Shown in pieces: positions 31,135 to 42,360 of a stretch of DNA of 64,000 nt (position 1 is its first letter; the number at the start of each line of letters is the position of its first letter). The DNA is from Uloborus plumipes (Eukaryota; Arthropoda; Arachnida; Araneae; Uloboridae). Both the position numbers and the translations under genes were made by a program. The DNA is taken from the NCBI GenBank assembly GCA_038373865.1, contig JAXGGA010002937.1, positions 47,825-111,824 on the forward strand, given 5' to 3'. Under the pieces are notes generated by a model, which saw only the letters and a list, made by a program, of their open reading frames with translations, made no database searches and was not told where the DNA came from.

Positions 31135-33319
31135 GTCTTAAAAGGAATGCGCGCAATACAGTTCGAGATGACACCTAAAATGTGCTGTAACACTAGAACA
31201 CACAGCAAAATGTTTCCCCTAAAGAGAGATTTAACTCTAAGCTCTTTGTCCTCTTCTCAGCATTGGAAGCGTTCTCTATTTTATGCTTCAGTAAATGTAC
31301 GTCACGTCATGGCTTGACCAATAAAAAACGTGCTTCAAGTGTTTGGGTGTGGAATAACCATAATGGAGTTGGAAATGTGAGGAGTGAGAGAGAGTAAGGC
31401 TAATTGAGAAGAATTGGCGTTTCGTGAAGAGCACTTTCTCTTTTCCCCCGTTGTTGTCCAGGAGCCAGTCTCCCCATCCAATCAGTTAAAAAACTTGTCG
31501 TGCATGGACCTTGGAGAGTTCGTCCATCAAAACAACTTGGTAAGTGTCTGGCTCTTTATTCAAGTCATTAGTTATAGCTTGTCAGATATTTAAATGTTCA
31601 ATTCAGAATGCCTCCCCCCTCCCCCCCCCCAGCATCGGGGGTATTCAAGGGTGGCTGTTTTTAAAGTGTTTTCTGAATGCTACGAATAAATTATCACTAA
31701 TCTCGAAAATTAACCAGGGGAAATTCTAAATGACGCAAGTATTGTGAATTTAAACATGACATTTTTAAGTGTTAGAATAGGTTTTAAACTTAGAAGAATC
31801 GCTTCGAATGGGAAATAAAACTTTGAACAGTATTTACATATACTTTTCACTGACTCTGACTATTTTAGAAAGTCCTCTTTGGTTTTTACCTTGTTGTTAA
31901 AATCTTCACAAGCTAATCAATTTTAAATGCTAATTGTTGCAAATGTCAACATAATTATCCAAAAAATATGTTCAAAAAAACAATAGAACCGACTTCTGAT
32001 GGACATTGCTCGAAAAAGTAAAAAAATATAGGAATAATTTTATTCCTTGAACACAATTAACACTACTTTTAAGTATAAATTTTGATGTCGGTGCAGAAAC
32101 AATAGATGTTATCCTACATACTCGTAGCTTCAATCGAATTGGAAATACACATTTTTTATGGATCCATGTTCTTTAATAGAATTCGCATACATTGCATTAA
32201 AAACCACATAACCACATATTAGTGTAACGGTACAAATGTTCTGTTCTTAATTTTGAACGAATTTTTTAAAAATAATGTTGCCAAAATATGGTTAAACATC
32301 ACTTTACCTATCGTTTCTGCGCCGATTTGACTTGGAAGTAGTGTCGATGGTATTCAAAGAATAAAATTATTTTTTACTTTTTAGAGCAATTTCTAATAGA
32401 GGTCTCTTCTATATCTTTCACAAAATTATTTTTTCTTCATTCTTTTTAGATTAAATGTACTTAAAAAAAAACACTGTCATACTTTCATTATGAAACTTGA
32501 CCTTATTTTTGCAAGTAAATGCTCCGTAAAAAAAATTTCTTTAAATATCAACGCGCCTAAAATCTTAAACAATTGACACTAAAAGATTTTTTTTTTCTAA
32601 TTTCTAAAAAAATATAAAATATTTAATTTACTTATCGTTTCAAATGCTTATATTATGTTTTGTTATTGTTTGGAGAATATTTTATGATCAAGCTGGTGTG
32701 ATGTTTCATTTTTTTTTTTTTTTTTTTGCTGAAGTATTAATTTTAAAATATATATGTCTGGAAAATTAAACACATCATAACTCTTTTAACTTTTTACTTA
32801 CAAGCTTAAAATTTTGTTGTAAGATGCTCTAAGCCAAAGTACTTTATCTATCAAATGAAAACATTTTTAGTTAACTATTTTATAATTCCGACAACAATGT
32901 TTACCGGGTCAATGTTTACCAATGTCAACCGGGTTAACAATGTTTATTGTAAGGAATATTCTCCACTTCCTATTTCTCTTAATGTCCCCCTCCTCCCAAA
33001 TATTTTAGAAAAAGTATGCGTTTAGGGATTATATTTAATCATGTGTTACAAATAAAGAATGCTTCCCCATTTGGTGAGCAATATCTTGATGTCAAATTGG
33101 TCTAGAAACGAAGTAATAAACTTGTTCATCGTCTTATTATTGAGATTAAAACTGCTGAATAAAGATGAAAAGCACGATATTTAACACATTCACAACTAAT
33201 ACGCCGCCCCTCTTAATGTGTATGGTAATCAGTAATAAAAACAAAGGAGGATCGAAATCTTTTGATGGAAAAGTCTTAGATCGGTAAACAGACGTCGCAG
33301 ATGATTGAGTCGTTTTAAA
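31135..33319. other. 5' flank of the MATH-BTB gene and unassigned DNA
   Basis: No coding region recognised. 31310-31345 and 31470-31490 have CCAAT-like motifs and 31450-31545 shares GGAGCCAGTCT with 38503-38516; a GTAAGT follows AACTTG at 31541 on the plus strand. These hint at promoter or 5'-UTR material but are not firm. A C-run lies at 31615-31630 and a T-run at 32709-32728; 31750-33300 is plain AT-rich sequence. Confidence 0.4.
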
Positions 33320-34067
33320 TAGAGCTCCTTTAGAGGACAGGCTGACTTGTCCGACATTTTGGTACCAGGACATTCTTGGATCCAGCCTTGTTACAGGTAT
33401 TTGAAACACATTAATACCCAGGTAGCACAAATAATCTTTAAACGTTTTATAAACGTTTTTAAGCGGTTGTTACAACCAGTAGCGTACATAGACTAAGGTG
33501 CGCTCCCCAGCAAGATTTGTAAGTGAGCGCCCCCCACCCCCCAATTAAAATATAAAAATATTTTACCCGTGTAACCTTTAGTGCTATTTTTCTGGATCTC
33601 AAACTTCTTGCGCCCCCCCCCCCCCGCGCCGTGGGTGTTGCGGGGGCGCTATGTACGCCACTGGTTACAACGTTAATAACCATTTTACAACCTTTAAAAA
33701 ACGAAGTGTGCTTCTTGGGATATTATACCTGGTTGCTCTGGCGTAAAATAACTTATGATTAGTTGGATAAAGTACCACATAAGGTAAATTTACAGAGATA
33801 ACTTATTTCTCGAATTTAAAAACAGTTTATTGGGAAATGTTTCTTGAAATTGGGTCTATTTTCATAGTGCACTTGTTTTAAGCCTGAGTTTATGAAATGT
33901 TTTTGTCATACAGACAAAAATAGTCAAATATCATCTATGCAGCTACAATTCAAGCTTAGCTTCCACTTTTCTTCAATGCGACTTGAGTACAGATACCAGT
34001 GGTTCCACGCCTACTGTTTTGGAATCAAAATGTCGGATAAGTCAGCTCCCCTCTTATAGGAAACTTA
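33320..34067. mobile_element. hAT MITE TAGAGCTCC family, copy 1, TSD GTTTTAAA
   Basis: Left TIR TAGAGCTCCTTTAGAGG through GACTTGTCCGACATTTTG; the right TIR inverted (TAAGTTTCCTATAAGAGG, GACTTATCCGACATTTTG) ends at 34067. GTTTTAAA flanks both sides (33312-33319 and 34068-34075). Interrupted by a younger 187-bp hAT MITE; about 550 bp without it. Relatives are 43831-44071 (truncated) and 57664-58108 (inverted). Confidence 0.88.
33477..33663. mobile_element. 187-bp hAT MITE nested in 33320-34067, TSD GTTACAAC
   Basis: CAGTAGCGTACATAG and, inverted, CAGTGGCGTACATAG ends; the octamer GTTACAAC is at 33469-33476 and 33664-33671. The interior has GCGCCCCCC runs. End sequences resemble the inner hAT element (CAGAGGCGTAGC), suggesting it may be moved by a related transposase. 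Confidence 0.9.
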
Positions 34068-34075
34068 GTTTTAAA

Positions 34076-34365
34076 TACTGACCCAATCGCAGCAAGTTAC
34101 CTCTTTTTCCTCCAACACAACGCTCTCTCTCTCTCTCTCACTTTCTCTCGAGAAGGTAAAAAAGAACGAAAAATCGTTAAAAAAAATTATGCAATTAGCT
34201 TCCGAGCAAGTTTTAGAAGCAATTTTCCTGGCGAGACAAAAAAAGGAAGATTGAGTTTTGATTATTGTAGTGTTTTTTTTAAGGCTACAGTGGACGCAAA
34301 AAATGTGTTATTTTTTTTAATACACTTTTATTAGTTTCACATTTGGGTTTGTTTGTTTGTCAGTG
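34076..34365. other. Spacer with (CT)n
   Basis: A CT microsatellite at about 34123-34148; otherwise nothing assigned. Confidence 0.5.
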
Positions 34366-34630
34366 TGGATGTAACTCTGAATAAAAGATAAACTTCACGC
34401 TCTTTACAAATATAAAAGTAATATATTTAATACTATTATTAGTAATGAAGGCTAAACTGTATTACATGCTGATGTATTATTAGTGTTTCAGTTGTTAGTA
34501 TGTAACTATGAATAAAAGATACATTCAGGTTCTTAGAAAATATAAAAGTAATATATTTAATTCTATTATAAACACTGAAGGCTAAACTATGTTTCATTTT
34601 GATGTATTATAAGTGCATGTTAGTTTGATT
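34366..34630. repeat. Two-copy tandem repeat, ~133-bp period
   Basis: ATGTAACTCTGAATAAAAGAT near 34368 recurs as ATGTAACTATGAATAAAAGAT near 34501; both continue through TATAAAAGTAATATATTTAA and GAAGGCTAAACT. Confidence 0.8.
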
Positions 34631-34876
34631 AACTATAAAAGCGTATTTTTTTATTTTTTAAAACTATAATTTAATTATTTCAACTTTTGATCTATATGTC
34701 TAAACAGGCCAGTCATTTAGGGTGGCAGGGTGGGTCAATTGCCCCCTTGGCTTTGAGAAATCAATGTATTTACAAATAAGTGGGCGCGGTTTTTATGTTT
34801 TCCGATGAAATTGCATTGTGTTTAGACCCTTGTTCCGATTGACCCCTATCAGCGGGGTGATTCGAAACACCTCTAA

Positions 34877-34918
<42 letters not shown>

Positions 34919-35235
34919 TAACTGTTCAAAATGTCATGTCTTTGCTTGGAATATCAAAAGCAAAACAAGACCGAAGTTTTTACCCAAAAAAAAACAAACC
35001 AAAGAAAAAAAATCTTTTAACAACTTCTTTTACAATCAAGACTGAAAAGTACCGATTCACCCCATTTTACGGTATAGTATTATTTTTCGTTATTTAATAA
35101 CAAAAATCACTAATATGATATCCTTTTTCTTCTGTAGTGTTTTCATTTTGGTGTAACGCGGTATGAAATACCTCCAGTTTCTTTTTTCTTTTCTTTTTTT
35201 TAAATCTACCAGCAGATCTAGTGTACTCAAAAACT
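34631..35235. other. Spacer with (TA)n
   Basis: A TA microsatellite at 34883-34912. GGGTCAATTGCCCC and GATTGACCCC / GATTCACCCC motifs around 34733-35063 may mark a decayed element, but no ends were defined. Confidence 0.4.
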
Positions 35236-35522
35236 AAGAAGGGCCGTGGTAGCCCGATCGGTAAGGAGTCGGACTCGTGACCGGAGGGACCCGGGCTCGA
35301 TCCCAGCCGATCAAAGATCCGCCGTCTTCATTAATGGTGTCTGGGGACCGTTAAAAATGTTGTGGTAACAAAGTCCTCCAAGTAAAACAATACTTCTGAG
35401 GGTGCTGGGCCAAGGGTTTGCTCGACCCTTGGTTCTGTTCAAAAAGAACAGAACGCCCTTCAGGACCCTATCCCGGTTAAATCACGAGTTGTGGTTGGTA
35501 CGGGGGACCCTGGAGTGTGTGA
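35236..35522 (+). mobile_element. tRNA-derived SINE with 14-bp TSD
   Basis: Head GGGCCGTGGTAGCCCGATCG with A-box (TGGTAGCCCGATCGG) and B-box (GGGCTCGATCCC), followed by a GC-richer body (CTGGGGACCG, GGTGCTGGGCC, GGACCCTATCCC) and a GTGTGTGA tail. TGTACTCAAAAACT occurs at 35222-35235 and again at 35523-35536, a 14-bp flanking duplication typical of LINE-mediated insertion. Confidence 0.8.
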
Positions 35523-35536
35523 TGTACTCAAAAACT

Positions 35537-36080
35537 TCGGTGAACTATTCCCAGGGGGCGCCCTGATGAAAGGTAAATAGAACTAAAAGTCTAACTATAT
35601 CGTACTTGAACTGTAGCGCTAGACAAACATGCATGTTTTCTTTCACGTTTTTATGACTATTAAATAGCATCACTTTTCCCTCATGATTAAAGGAGTTTGG
35701 AGGATGAAGGGGCTATGTTACATTTTTTGAAAATACACTCTAAAAAATGGTAAGCAAAATAAACAGGTAAGCAAATAAAACTTCGCACATCAAAAAGTCG
35801 ATATCATTAGACCAACTTCATACGCACACATTACGGCAAAACTAGAAAACAAAAAAGCTGCAACAACTTCTACAACAAAACTTTGAACTTTAATTACTCG
35901 CAATTTCGGTTTTTTCACATAACCCCCTTCATCTCCTAAGCCCTTCAATTGTGGAAAGAAGCACAGAATGCAACAATACTTGATGTCTTCTACAAGTATT
36001 TTTCATGAAAAAATATATAAAACCCATTTTTTTTCTCTTTCAGGAAAGTTTTCATTTTGAACTCCCGCCCTCGTTTTCAA
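35537..36080. other. Spacer, unassigned
   Basis: No gene or clear repeat was found. Confidence 0.5.
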
Positions 36081-36492
36081 CACTGCAAAAAATGGATGTT
36101 GTTTTTACAGTATAATACAGCTAATTTCATAGTAATAAACTGTTAAAATTGCAAATTTTACAGCAATAAACTGTAAAATTTCTAATTTTACAGTAGTAAA
36201 CTGTAAAAATGCTAATTTTACAGCAATAAACTGCAAAATTTCTAATTTTGCAATTTATTACCTTTCATTTTTCTGTTTTAAACTGGAACTTCTACTGCCA
36301 GTATTATACTGTTGTTTTTACAGTATGATACAGCTAAAATTTACGGCAATAAACTGTAAAATTTCTAACTTTACAGTAAGAAATTGTAGAATTGCTAGTT
36401 TTTCCATTTCATTACTGAGCGTTTTCCAATTTTAAATTTCAACCTCGGCTGCCTGTATTATACTGAAAAACAATAGTTCATTTTTTGCAGCG
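36081..36492. mobile_element. Mariner-type MITE, family A, near-complete
   Basis: Starts CACTGCAAAAAATGG and TGTTGTTTTTACAG; ends ACAATAGTTCATTTTTTGCAG. Internal ACAG/CTGT palindromes as in the other copies. The right-most bases are mutated (GCAGCG) and no TA pair is preserved. Confidence 0.8.
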
Positions 36493-36794
36493 AGCCATTC
36501 ATTTTGGATCTTTGGCTTTGAGCATTATATCTGATTTCTTAAACTTGGTGCAACTGTCTGTAATAATATAACAAAATCTTGGCAGGTGCCTACGTCGCTT
36601 CATACCCCCCCCCCCCCCCGCCCCTTGGGTAGGTCACTGAGCCTGCTACCCCATTCGAGCGATCATACGATTGCCCAGTCCGACTGCCTTCATAGAAAAT
36701 AAGGTGTGTACTGTCTGATCTTCTTAGGTAAAGACTTCCGCGCATTTACGCATGCGTCAGGTCTTCTCTGATCTTACCAAAATAGGTGTGTAAT
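36493..36794. other. Spacer with poly-C
   Basis: A C-run at about 36607-36619; no gene. Confidence 0.5.
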
Positions 36795-37740
36795 CCCTGT
36801 TCGCACTAGCAAGTTAACCCGGGTTAAAAAGTCTAGTGAATTATCTTTGGCAACGAATTTGGTTAAACCCCGTTTGAAAGTGAGTGAGCCCCAGTTTGGC
36901 AAACCGAGTTAAGCTTTTGATCCTAGTTAAATTGCTCTGTAAATCATGGCGTCTGCTGAAAGTATATGGAATAAAAAGAACCGGAAAGCGAATTGGAGTG
37001 ATGAAGAGACCAGGCTGCTTATCCAAATGTGGAAAGAAAACCTGACTGATTTAGACAAAGCAAAAAGAAATTGAAATGAAGCTGTTGGTTAATCGCAGTG
37101 GAGATGAAGTCAAAACAAAAACTAAGAACTTAATGAAACTCTGCAGGTTTCTGTCGATATTTGTTAATTTATCTGTTTCTTACGTAATAATTTATTAAAT
37201 CATATCTATATGCTTGTCATTTTTTTTATCTTTGCCTTTTTTCGTTTAATACAAACAATGGATCATGTGTAATTGAGAAGAAATCAACTTTTGCTACAAA
37301 CGTTTTCTTCAAATTTATACTCGAACATCAATTACAATACTACTTAATTATGCACTCTTAAGCGAAAAACATGAAAATCTTAGTTTCGCATTTACTTATT
37401 TTTTATTAGCTTTCGCTGAAAACGGGGCAGCTAATTTTTAGTGTAATAGTTCGTGGAAAAACAAAAACATCCATTCCAACTAGTTTTTAATTATTAATGA
37501 AATCGCTGGTTCTAATTCCATTTTGACTTGAATGCCCGTAGTCTACTAGGAACCAAAACGAACGCTTAAATACTCTCCACACGAGACTCTAGCCAGTTTT
37601 TCTCACAGATGATAAAACTGGTTCCAGAGTATCTCCAAACTCGGATCAGCAGTAGTTAATGCGAACAGTGTGAAAAGGGAAATGGATTATCTTTAACTCG
37701 GATCAAGGTAGCCCGGCTAAATTTCGCAATGCGAACAGGG
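36795..37740 (+). mobile_element. PIF/Harbinger-like remnant with Myb/SANT fragment
   Basis: Left CCCTGTTCGCACTAGC and the inverted right end CCCTGTTCGCATTGCG form TIRs (with partial match to about 30 bp, including AACCCGGG / GCCCGG). Flanks are TAAT and TATA, so no exact TSD is read. The interior carries the start of a Myb/SANT-like protein, the accessory protein type of Harbinger elements, but no DDE transposase. Probably an internally deleted copy. Confidence 0.6.
36946..37150 (+). pseudogene. Myb/SANT-like DNA-binding fragment
   Basis: ATG at 36946 (context AATCATGG) opens a 42-codon frame: short basic leader, then ANWSDEETRLLIQMW, the first helix of a Myb/SANT-like (trihelix-type) domain, ending in a TGA at 37072. 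Shifting one frame at about 37070 continues with NRSGDEVKTKTKNLMKLCR, which matches the third-helix region of the same domain. One indel therefore splits it. After about 37150 the frame is lost in AT-rich DNA. In Harbinger elements such proteins bind the TIRs and help import the transposase; here the fragment is very unlikely to work. Confidence 0.65.
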
Positions 37741-38779
37741 TATATTAGGTAAGATAACAACAAGGGGAAGAATAATAATAAGAAGCATTTTGAGTCGTAT
37801 CAAACATCGTAGAACGATGCTAATTTCAAATACGTAGCTCAGTTGAATGTGTCAAAAGGATAGCCAAAAATGCAAGTTTCAACCCATTAACGCCTGACAT
37901 TTTTTACCAAAGATATTTTGTATACTGGTTACAAACAGTATTTCATGGACAGGAAAAATAATAAAAAAAATATTATGTAAAAAATATTTTTTTTCTTAAG
38001 GAAAGAAAAATGGTCCATTAAAAGTTATGATAGACCCCAGAGGGTACATACTTTGCTTATTAAAAATTTTTCTAAAAACGATATAATATTTAAAAAGACA
38101 CTTTATTAGAAGAAATAAAATCAGCAATTAACATAAACTGGGAAGCTGGGAGTAACTTTGAAAACTTAGCTTTTTTTCTTGAGATTATGAACGATGTAAT
38201 TCTTGATAAAGATCATATTAAAAATGCTACAGAACTCACTTTACAATGGTTATGTGCTGCAATCTGTTAATAACGAGTTGAAACAACACCAAGGTACTAA
38301 TTGAACACTATTATTTGGTTGAAATGTTCATTTTGGGGAAATTCAGACCCTTTTTTGGACTGTCTCTAAAAAGGGGGTTCTAGGCATTAATGAGAAAAAT
38401 TGAAAACTTTGGAAAGTTCCCACTCATAACCCATCACCCCTTTTTTAAGTGAAATAGTTCTCGAGTGCTAGGCGTGGTCTTCACAGACGGACAGTACCCT
38501 TGTGAGGAGCCAGTCTGCCCCCGAATGCTCATCCAACCAATCATAAGACTCGGGGAGCAGTTTCCCCTCCTCAGGTACTCCCTAGAATCTCGAATAATGT
38601 TTCATTCATTTCCGCAACAGTTATTCTCTCTCTGTGTGTGTGACTCGGGTTATCAGTTTAGTCTATTTTCCGCTGATGTGCAGTTCAGAGTAGATTAAAG
38701 TATCTCTTCTCCTGACTAAAGCGCTGTGCGTGGTGTTTTACCGCTAACTTGTCCAACTACCGTTGTTGCTATTTGTGCT
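37741..38779. other. Unassigned region, possible promoter-like block
   Basis: 38465-38700 is GC-richer, has CCAATCA and shares GGAGCCAGTCTGCCCCC-like sequence with 31453. A 77-codon frame there has no recognisable domain and I do not call it. Otherwise AT-rich. Confidence 0.4.
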
Positions 38780-39165
38780 TCAATTTGGAACCGAGACTGC
38801 GTCATATTTTATGATTCCTAATCAGATTTTGTGTTTCAATTTTAAACACAGAGATTGCGTAACAATATGTCATTCCTAACTGTTATTGTGCTTCACTTTA
38901 AAAGACTGGAAATTCAATTTGTAACCGAGAATGCGTCGTATTTTATCATTCCTAATCAGATTTTGTGCTTCAATTTTAAACACAGAGATTGCGTAATAAT
39001 CTGTCATTCTAACCGTTATTGTGTTTCACTTTAAAAGACTGGAAATTCAATTTGGAACCAAGAATGCGTCGTATTTTATCATTCCTACTCACATTTTGTG
39101 CTTCAATTTTAAACAAAGAGATTGCGTAATAATCTGTCATTCCTTCACTTTAAAAGACTGACATT
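38780..39165. repeat. Three-copy tandem repeat, ~134-bp period
   Basis: CAGATTTTGTG / CACATTTTGTG blocks start at 38823, 38957 and 39090, each followed by CTTCAATTTTAAACA and GAGATTGCGTAA and preceded by GAATGCGTCGTATTTTAT. A GTAAGT follows AAAACAA at about 39281. Confidence 0.85.
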
Positions 39166-40057
39166 GTATAATGCTTTGTCATTAGATACTTTGCTTGAAA
39201 CCCGTATCAATCCAGGACTGCCGGTACATAGGAAGAGCGACGACTTAAAAGTGTTCTACGCTTCATGCATTGTCAAAACAAGTAAGTTTTAGCTTTTAAT
39301 TTCCTCTTTTCCGGACTCAATGTATTTATTTTGTAGTAATTGTTAAATTCTTCGGAAATGTCATCACGAATTGGATGCGGAAAGTTCTTTTTGACTTTTT
39401 ATAGTGAAACTTTTATTGTAAGTGGGACGAAGGGGATGAGACTGCTTCTTAGAAATTAAAATATTAAAATTTTCCTTACTCACAATTTCATTTCTTCTTT
39501 AAGAAACCCTCTTTTTCTTAAGACGCTTTTATTAACTTCACCTGTATGTATCTCTATGTATATAACGAAGTCGCGCAACTGAATTTTATACCACTTCCAG
39601 TGATCAGATTCTTTCGACATCAAATGCTACCTTAGACTCAATGAAAATGGAATATTCTATAATAAATTAATTGATCAACCATTAGTTACTAGTTTATTCT
39701 ATTTTTAGCGACATTTTTTATGAATCTCTAACAGGAAGATGACAAAATCGCTCGCACAAAATAATAATTTTTGTGGGTTCTGCATCACACAAAGTTTGTT
39801 TGAATGTTCCAATGTTATTAGAAAAGGAATATGTTTGCTTTAACTAATTACATTCTAAAATCTAGGTGAGCTTCAACTGTAAATCTACTGTTAATCGCAG
39901 TCAGTGTTGAAAATTAAACCGTTATAACCGATTTCTTAATATGAGACAAAATTGCATAAATATTCGCATTTGAAATCCCTAGCTTTTATAAATGAATAAA
40001 GCTGTAAGATTATAATGTCTCTTTTAATCAAGTACTCTACTCAAGTAGCATCATTTC
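39166..40057. other. Unassigned AT-rich spacer
   Basis: No gene or repeat recognised. Confidence 0.5.
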
Positions 40058-40440
40058 ATTGGATTTTGCTCGGCCGATCATCGAACTCCTCGTAAACTGA
40101 TCCCGTAACGCACAATGACATCTTTCCGATCAGTATCCGAGCACGGTTTTCGATGAGCTACTTTTCATCGGAAAGCGATATACTTCCGATCAACTTTCAA
40201 CAAAATTGATCCTAAGTTCATCGGCATCACGGGACTGCACTACTCGTAAATTGCTCCAAATCTCATCGTATTTCGAGCGAAACTTATCGGATTTTGCTAC
40301 TCGGATTCTGTTTGGCCGATGAGACATATTGGAGCTATTCCCGATGAGAGCTCATCGGAATCGATCATCAGCCGATGAGAATTTCATCAGGTTTCGATGA
40401 ATGGCCGATCATCGGCCGATGAGATTATGCTGCTATGGTA
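40058..40440. mobile_element. Putative MITE with GCCGATGA palindromes
   Basis: Left GTAGCATCATTTCATTGG and right, inverted, ATAGCAGCATAATCTCATCGG are similar. The interior is dense in CGATGAG / CTCATCG and CATCGGCCGATGA palindromes on both strands (40072, 40312-40435). No TSD was read and class is unknown. Confidence 0.5.
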
Positions 40441-40508
40441 GTTGTTACTTTTTTCTCTAAAAATAACTATATATAAGTAGAACAAAATTATATGAGTAAT
40501 ATCAAGTG

Positions 40509-41486
40509 CAGTAAACTCTCGATTAGTTGAGAGCGGATTATGCACGAGGGTCTCGGGGGAAAAAAACACAATTAACTGATTTTTTTTTTAAAAGCACGAA
40601 ATTAAATTTCGTATCTTCTTTTCATTTCTTACCCAAGAGTGCAGTGTACTACATCCAATAAATTATTTTACTTTTGCGGGATCGTAAGTACCACTTCTTT
40701 ACAGATTTTATATGCTTGAGAGCCTCAAATACAAATATAGTTAACTCTCACTTATACGCCGCCTCATTTATGCGCCTTTTTCACTTATACGACTATTTTG
40801 AATGAACCCAGCACATTCCATAGCAAAATAATGATAGTATATCATTCGTTTATGCGTTGCTCTGAAGATAAATATTTCACTTATGCGCCGAATTTTCCGT
40901 AAAATATAAAAAAAAAGTTATTTATTTTCTTTTAAAAACAAGCATTTCTCTTCACTTTCCTCTTTTATCTTTCGCCTTTATTGCTCACGGAAGGCATTTT
41001 TTCGCATGAACTAGAGCTCGGAGAGGGACAATTACCTATTATGAATTGTTTTAAAGGGGGCAGTTTGTAAGTAGATACGCTACAATTTTTGTTTTTTCCC
41101 TATCATTGTAGTTACGTTACAGTAATTGCGAAACCGTAGTAATATGTCCCTTACTTATAGAAACATTCTTATTCATTCTCTCTTTGTTGCATTTTAGTCT
41201 TTTAAATAGGCCTGTTCACTTATACGTCTCTCTCACTTGTGCGTCTTTTTCTGTTGGTCCCTTGGTGGGCCCGGCGCATAAGTGAGAGTTCACTCTAATT
41301 CTTTATGCTATACCTATCGTCACTGTTTGTACATATCATATTGCAAGTGTAATGCAATTGTTTTTAAGCAACAGACATTTTTTATCTTCTTTACCACTTA
41401 TTTTATGCGTTTTTCGGATTATCCGCGATTTTCGTTATCCGCGATACCCGTGCCACCCAATTCCGCGGATAATCGGGAGTGTGCTG
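40509..41486. mobile_element. Outer pogo/Tigger-like MITE, interrupted
   Basis: Left CAGTAAACTCTCGATTA with GAGCGGATTATGC; right, inverted, CAGCACACTCCCGATTATCC. These are pogo/Tigger-style CAGT ends. The middle is occupied by the 40738-41295 element. Internal TTATCCGCGAT / CGCGGATAA repeats mark the right part. No clean TA duplication remains. Confidence 0.6.
40738..41295. mobile_element. Inner pogo/Tc1-like MITE with TA TSD
   Basis: TAGTTAACTCTCACTTAT (left) and the inverted right end GAGTGAACTCTCACTTAT, each flanked by TA (40736-40737, 41296-41297). CACTTATRCG motifs recur inside both ends. 558 bp, no coding sequence. A relative is at 110-270. Confidence 0.85.
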
Positions 41487-41502
41487 CAGAGGAAATGATT
41501 TA

Positions 41503-41646
41503 GGGCCCTGCTCTACATTGACGTAAAGCAGAAAATTAAAGCAGAAACGTAAAATGGATTACATAGTGTTCCTACGGAAAGTACCCGGATTTTCGGTTTC
41601 TGCCTTCGGTTTCGGTCGCGTTTTCCGCTGATGTGGAGCAGGGCCC
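41503..41646. mobile_element. 144-bp Harbinger-type MITE, copy 1, TSD TTA
   Basis: GGGCCCTGCTCTACATT...ATGTGGAGCAGGGCCC, with TTA on each side (41500-41502, 41647-41649), the TWA target typical of PIF/Harbinger. Same length and almost the same sequence as 50588-50731. Confidence 0.9.
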
Positions 41647-41822
41647 TTACAGCCGTCCCTCGCTGTTTTGTTCTTCAACTTTCGCGAGGCTACACTTTAT
41701 CGCAGTTCCTTTCTCCCCTCCAAATTTACTATTAGCCCCTTATAATTCTCTTGCGTTTTCTCTTTCCTCAAAAAAAAAGTGAAAATATATTGACTTCATG
41801 TTGAGAAAGTTCGTGTTTGGGA
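41647..41822. other. Short spacer
   Basis: No feature recognised. Confidence 0.4.
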
Positions 41823-42220
41823 TCTATATATATATAAATGGATGTATGTATATTTGCATGTATGTATGTTCCTTATACAAATCCAGTTTTCATCGGATTT
41901 TCATCAAACTTTGCACAGAGGTTCCTTGATGCACTAGAATTCTGATAGGCGGGGTTTTTAAATTTTAAAAAAATCTAAAAAGCTCAGAGTTCAAATTTTA
42001 TGTTTCTAAATGACCATTTTTTTTTTCAATTTTTGAATATTTAGAGTAATAGAAATAAGCCTTTAAGAAATTGATAAAATTTAACGCATTTAAATATGAG
42101 TACTTTCCAACAAAGATTAAGATTAACAATGATTTATAAATTTAAGGCTCGCCTATTTCATTTTAGCATGAAATAAACTAAAAACAATTATAATTCATGT
42201 TCTAATTAATGTTCTCAAAG
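41823..42220 (+). mobile_element. Helitron-like repeat, copy 2
   Basis: Starts TCTATATATATATAAATGG after GGGA, then (GTAT)n and TTATACAAATCCAG, the same order as the minus-strand copy at 25990-26374. The 3' hairpin is not preserved here. A third start-like segment (TTATATATAAAAATGAATG) lies at 42428. Confidence 0.55.
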
Positions 42221-42249
42221 CATATATACTAAGACAAACATAGGTGCAA

Positions 42250-42345
42250 CCAAAATGCGCCTTAGCTTTCCATGGGGTAAAACGCGTTTGCTTTGAGAGC
42301 TCTCTGCACGAGGTAAGTTCGCCGTATGGAGTTCGATCCTAACGT
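42250..42345 (+). mobile_element. Possible tRNA-like SINE head
   Basis: GCGCCTTAGCTTTCCATGG (A-box-like) and GGAGTTCGATCCTAACG (B-box-like) about 60 bases apart. Stems pair poorly; a weak call. Confidence 0.35.
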
Positions 42346-42360
42346 ATGTGATGAAAACAA

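Noticed and set aside
36605..36622. Poly-C tracts (also 31615, 33600, 45728, 60023) as functional motifs
   Set aside because: Simple-sequence tracts, several within MITE ends; length is also prone to sequencing error.
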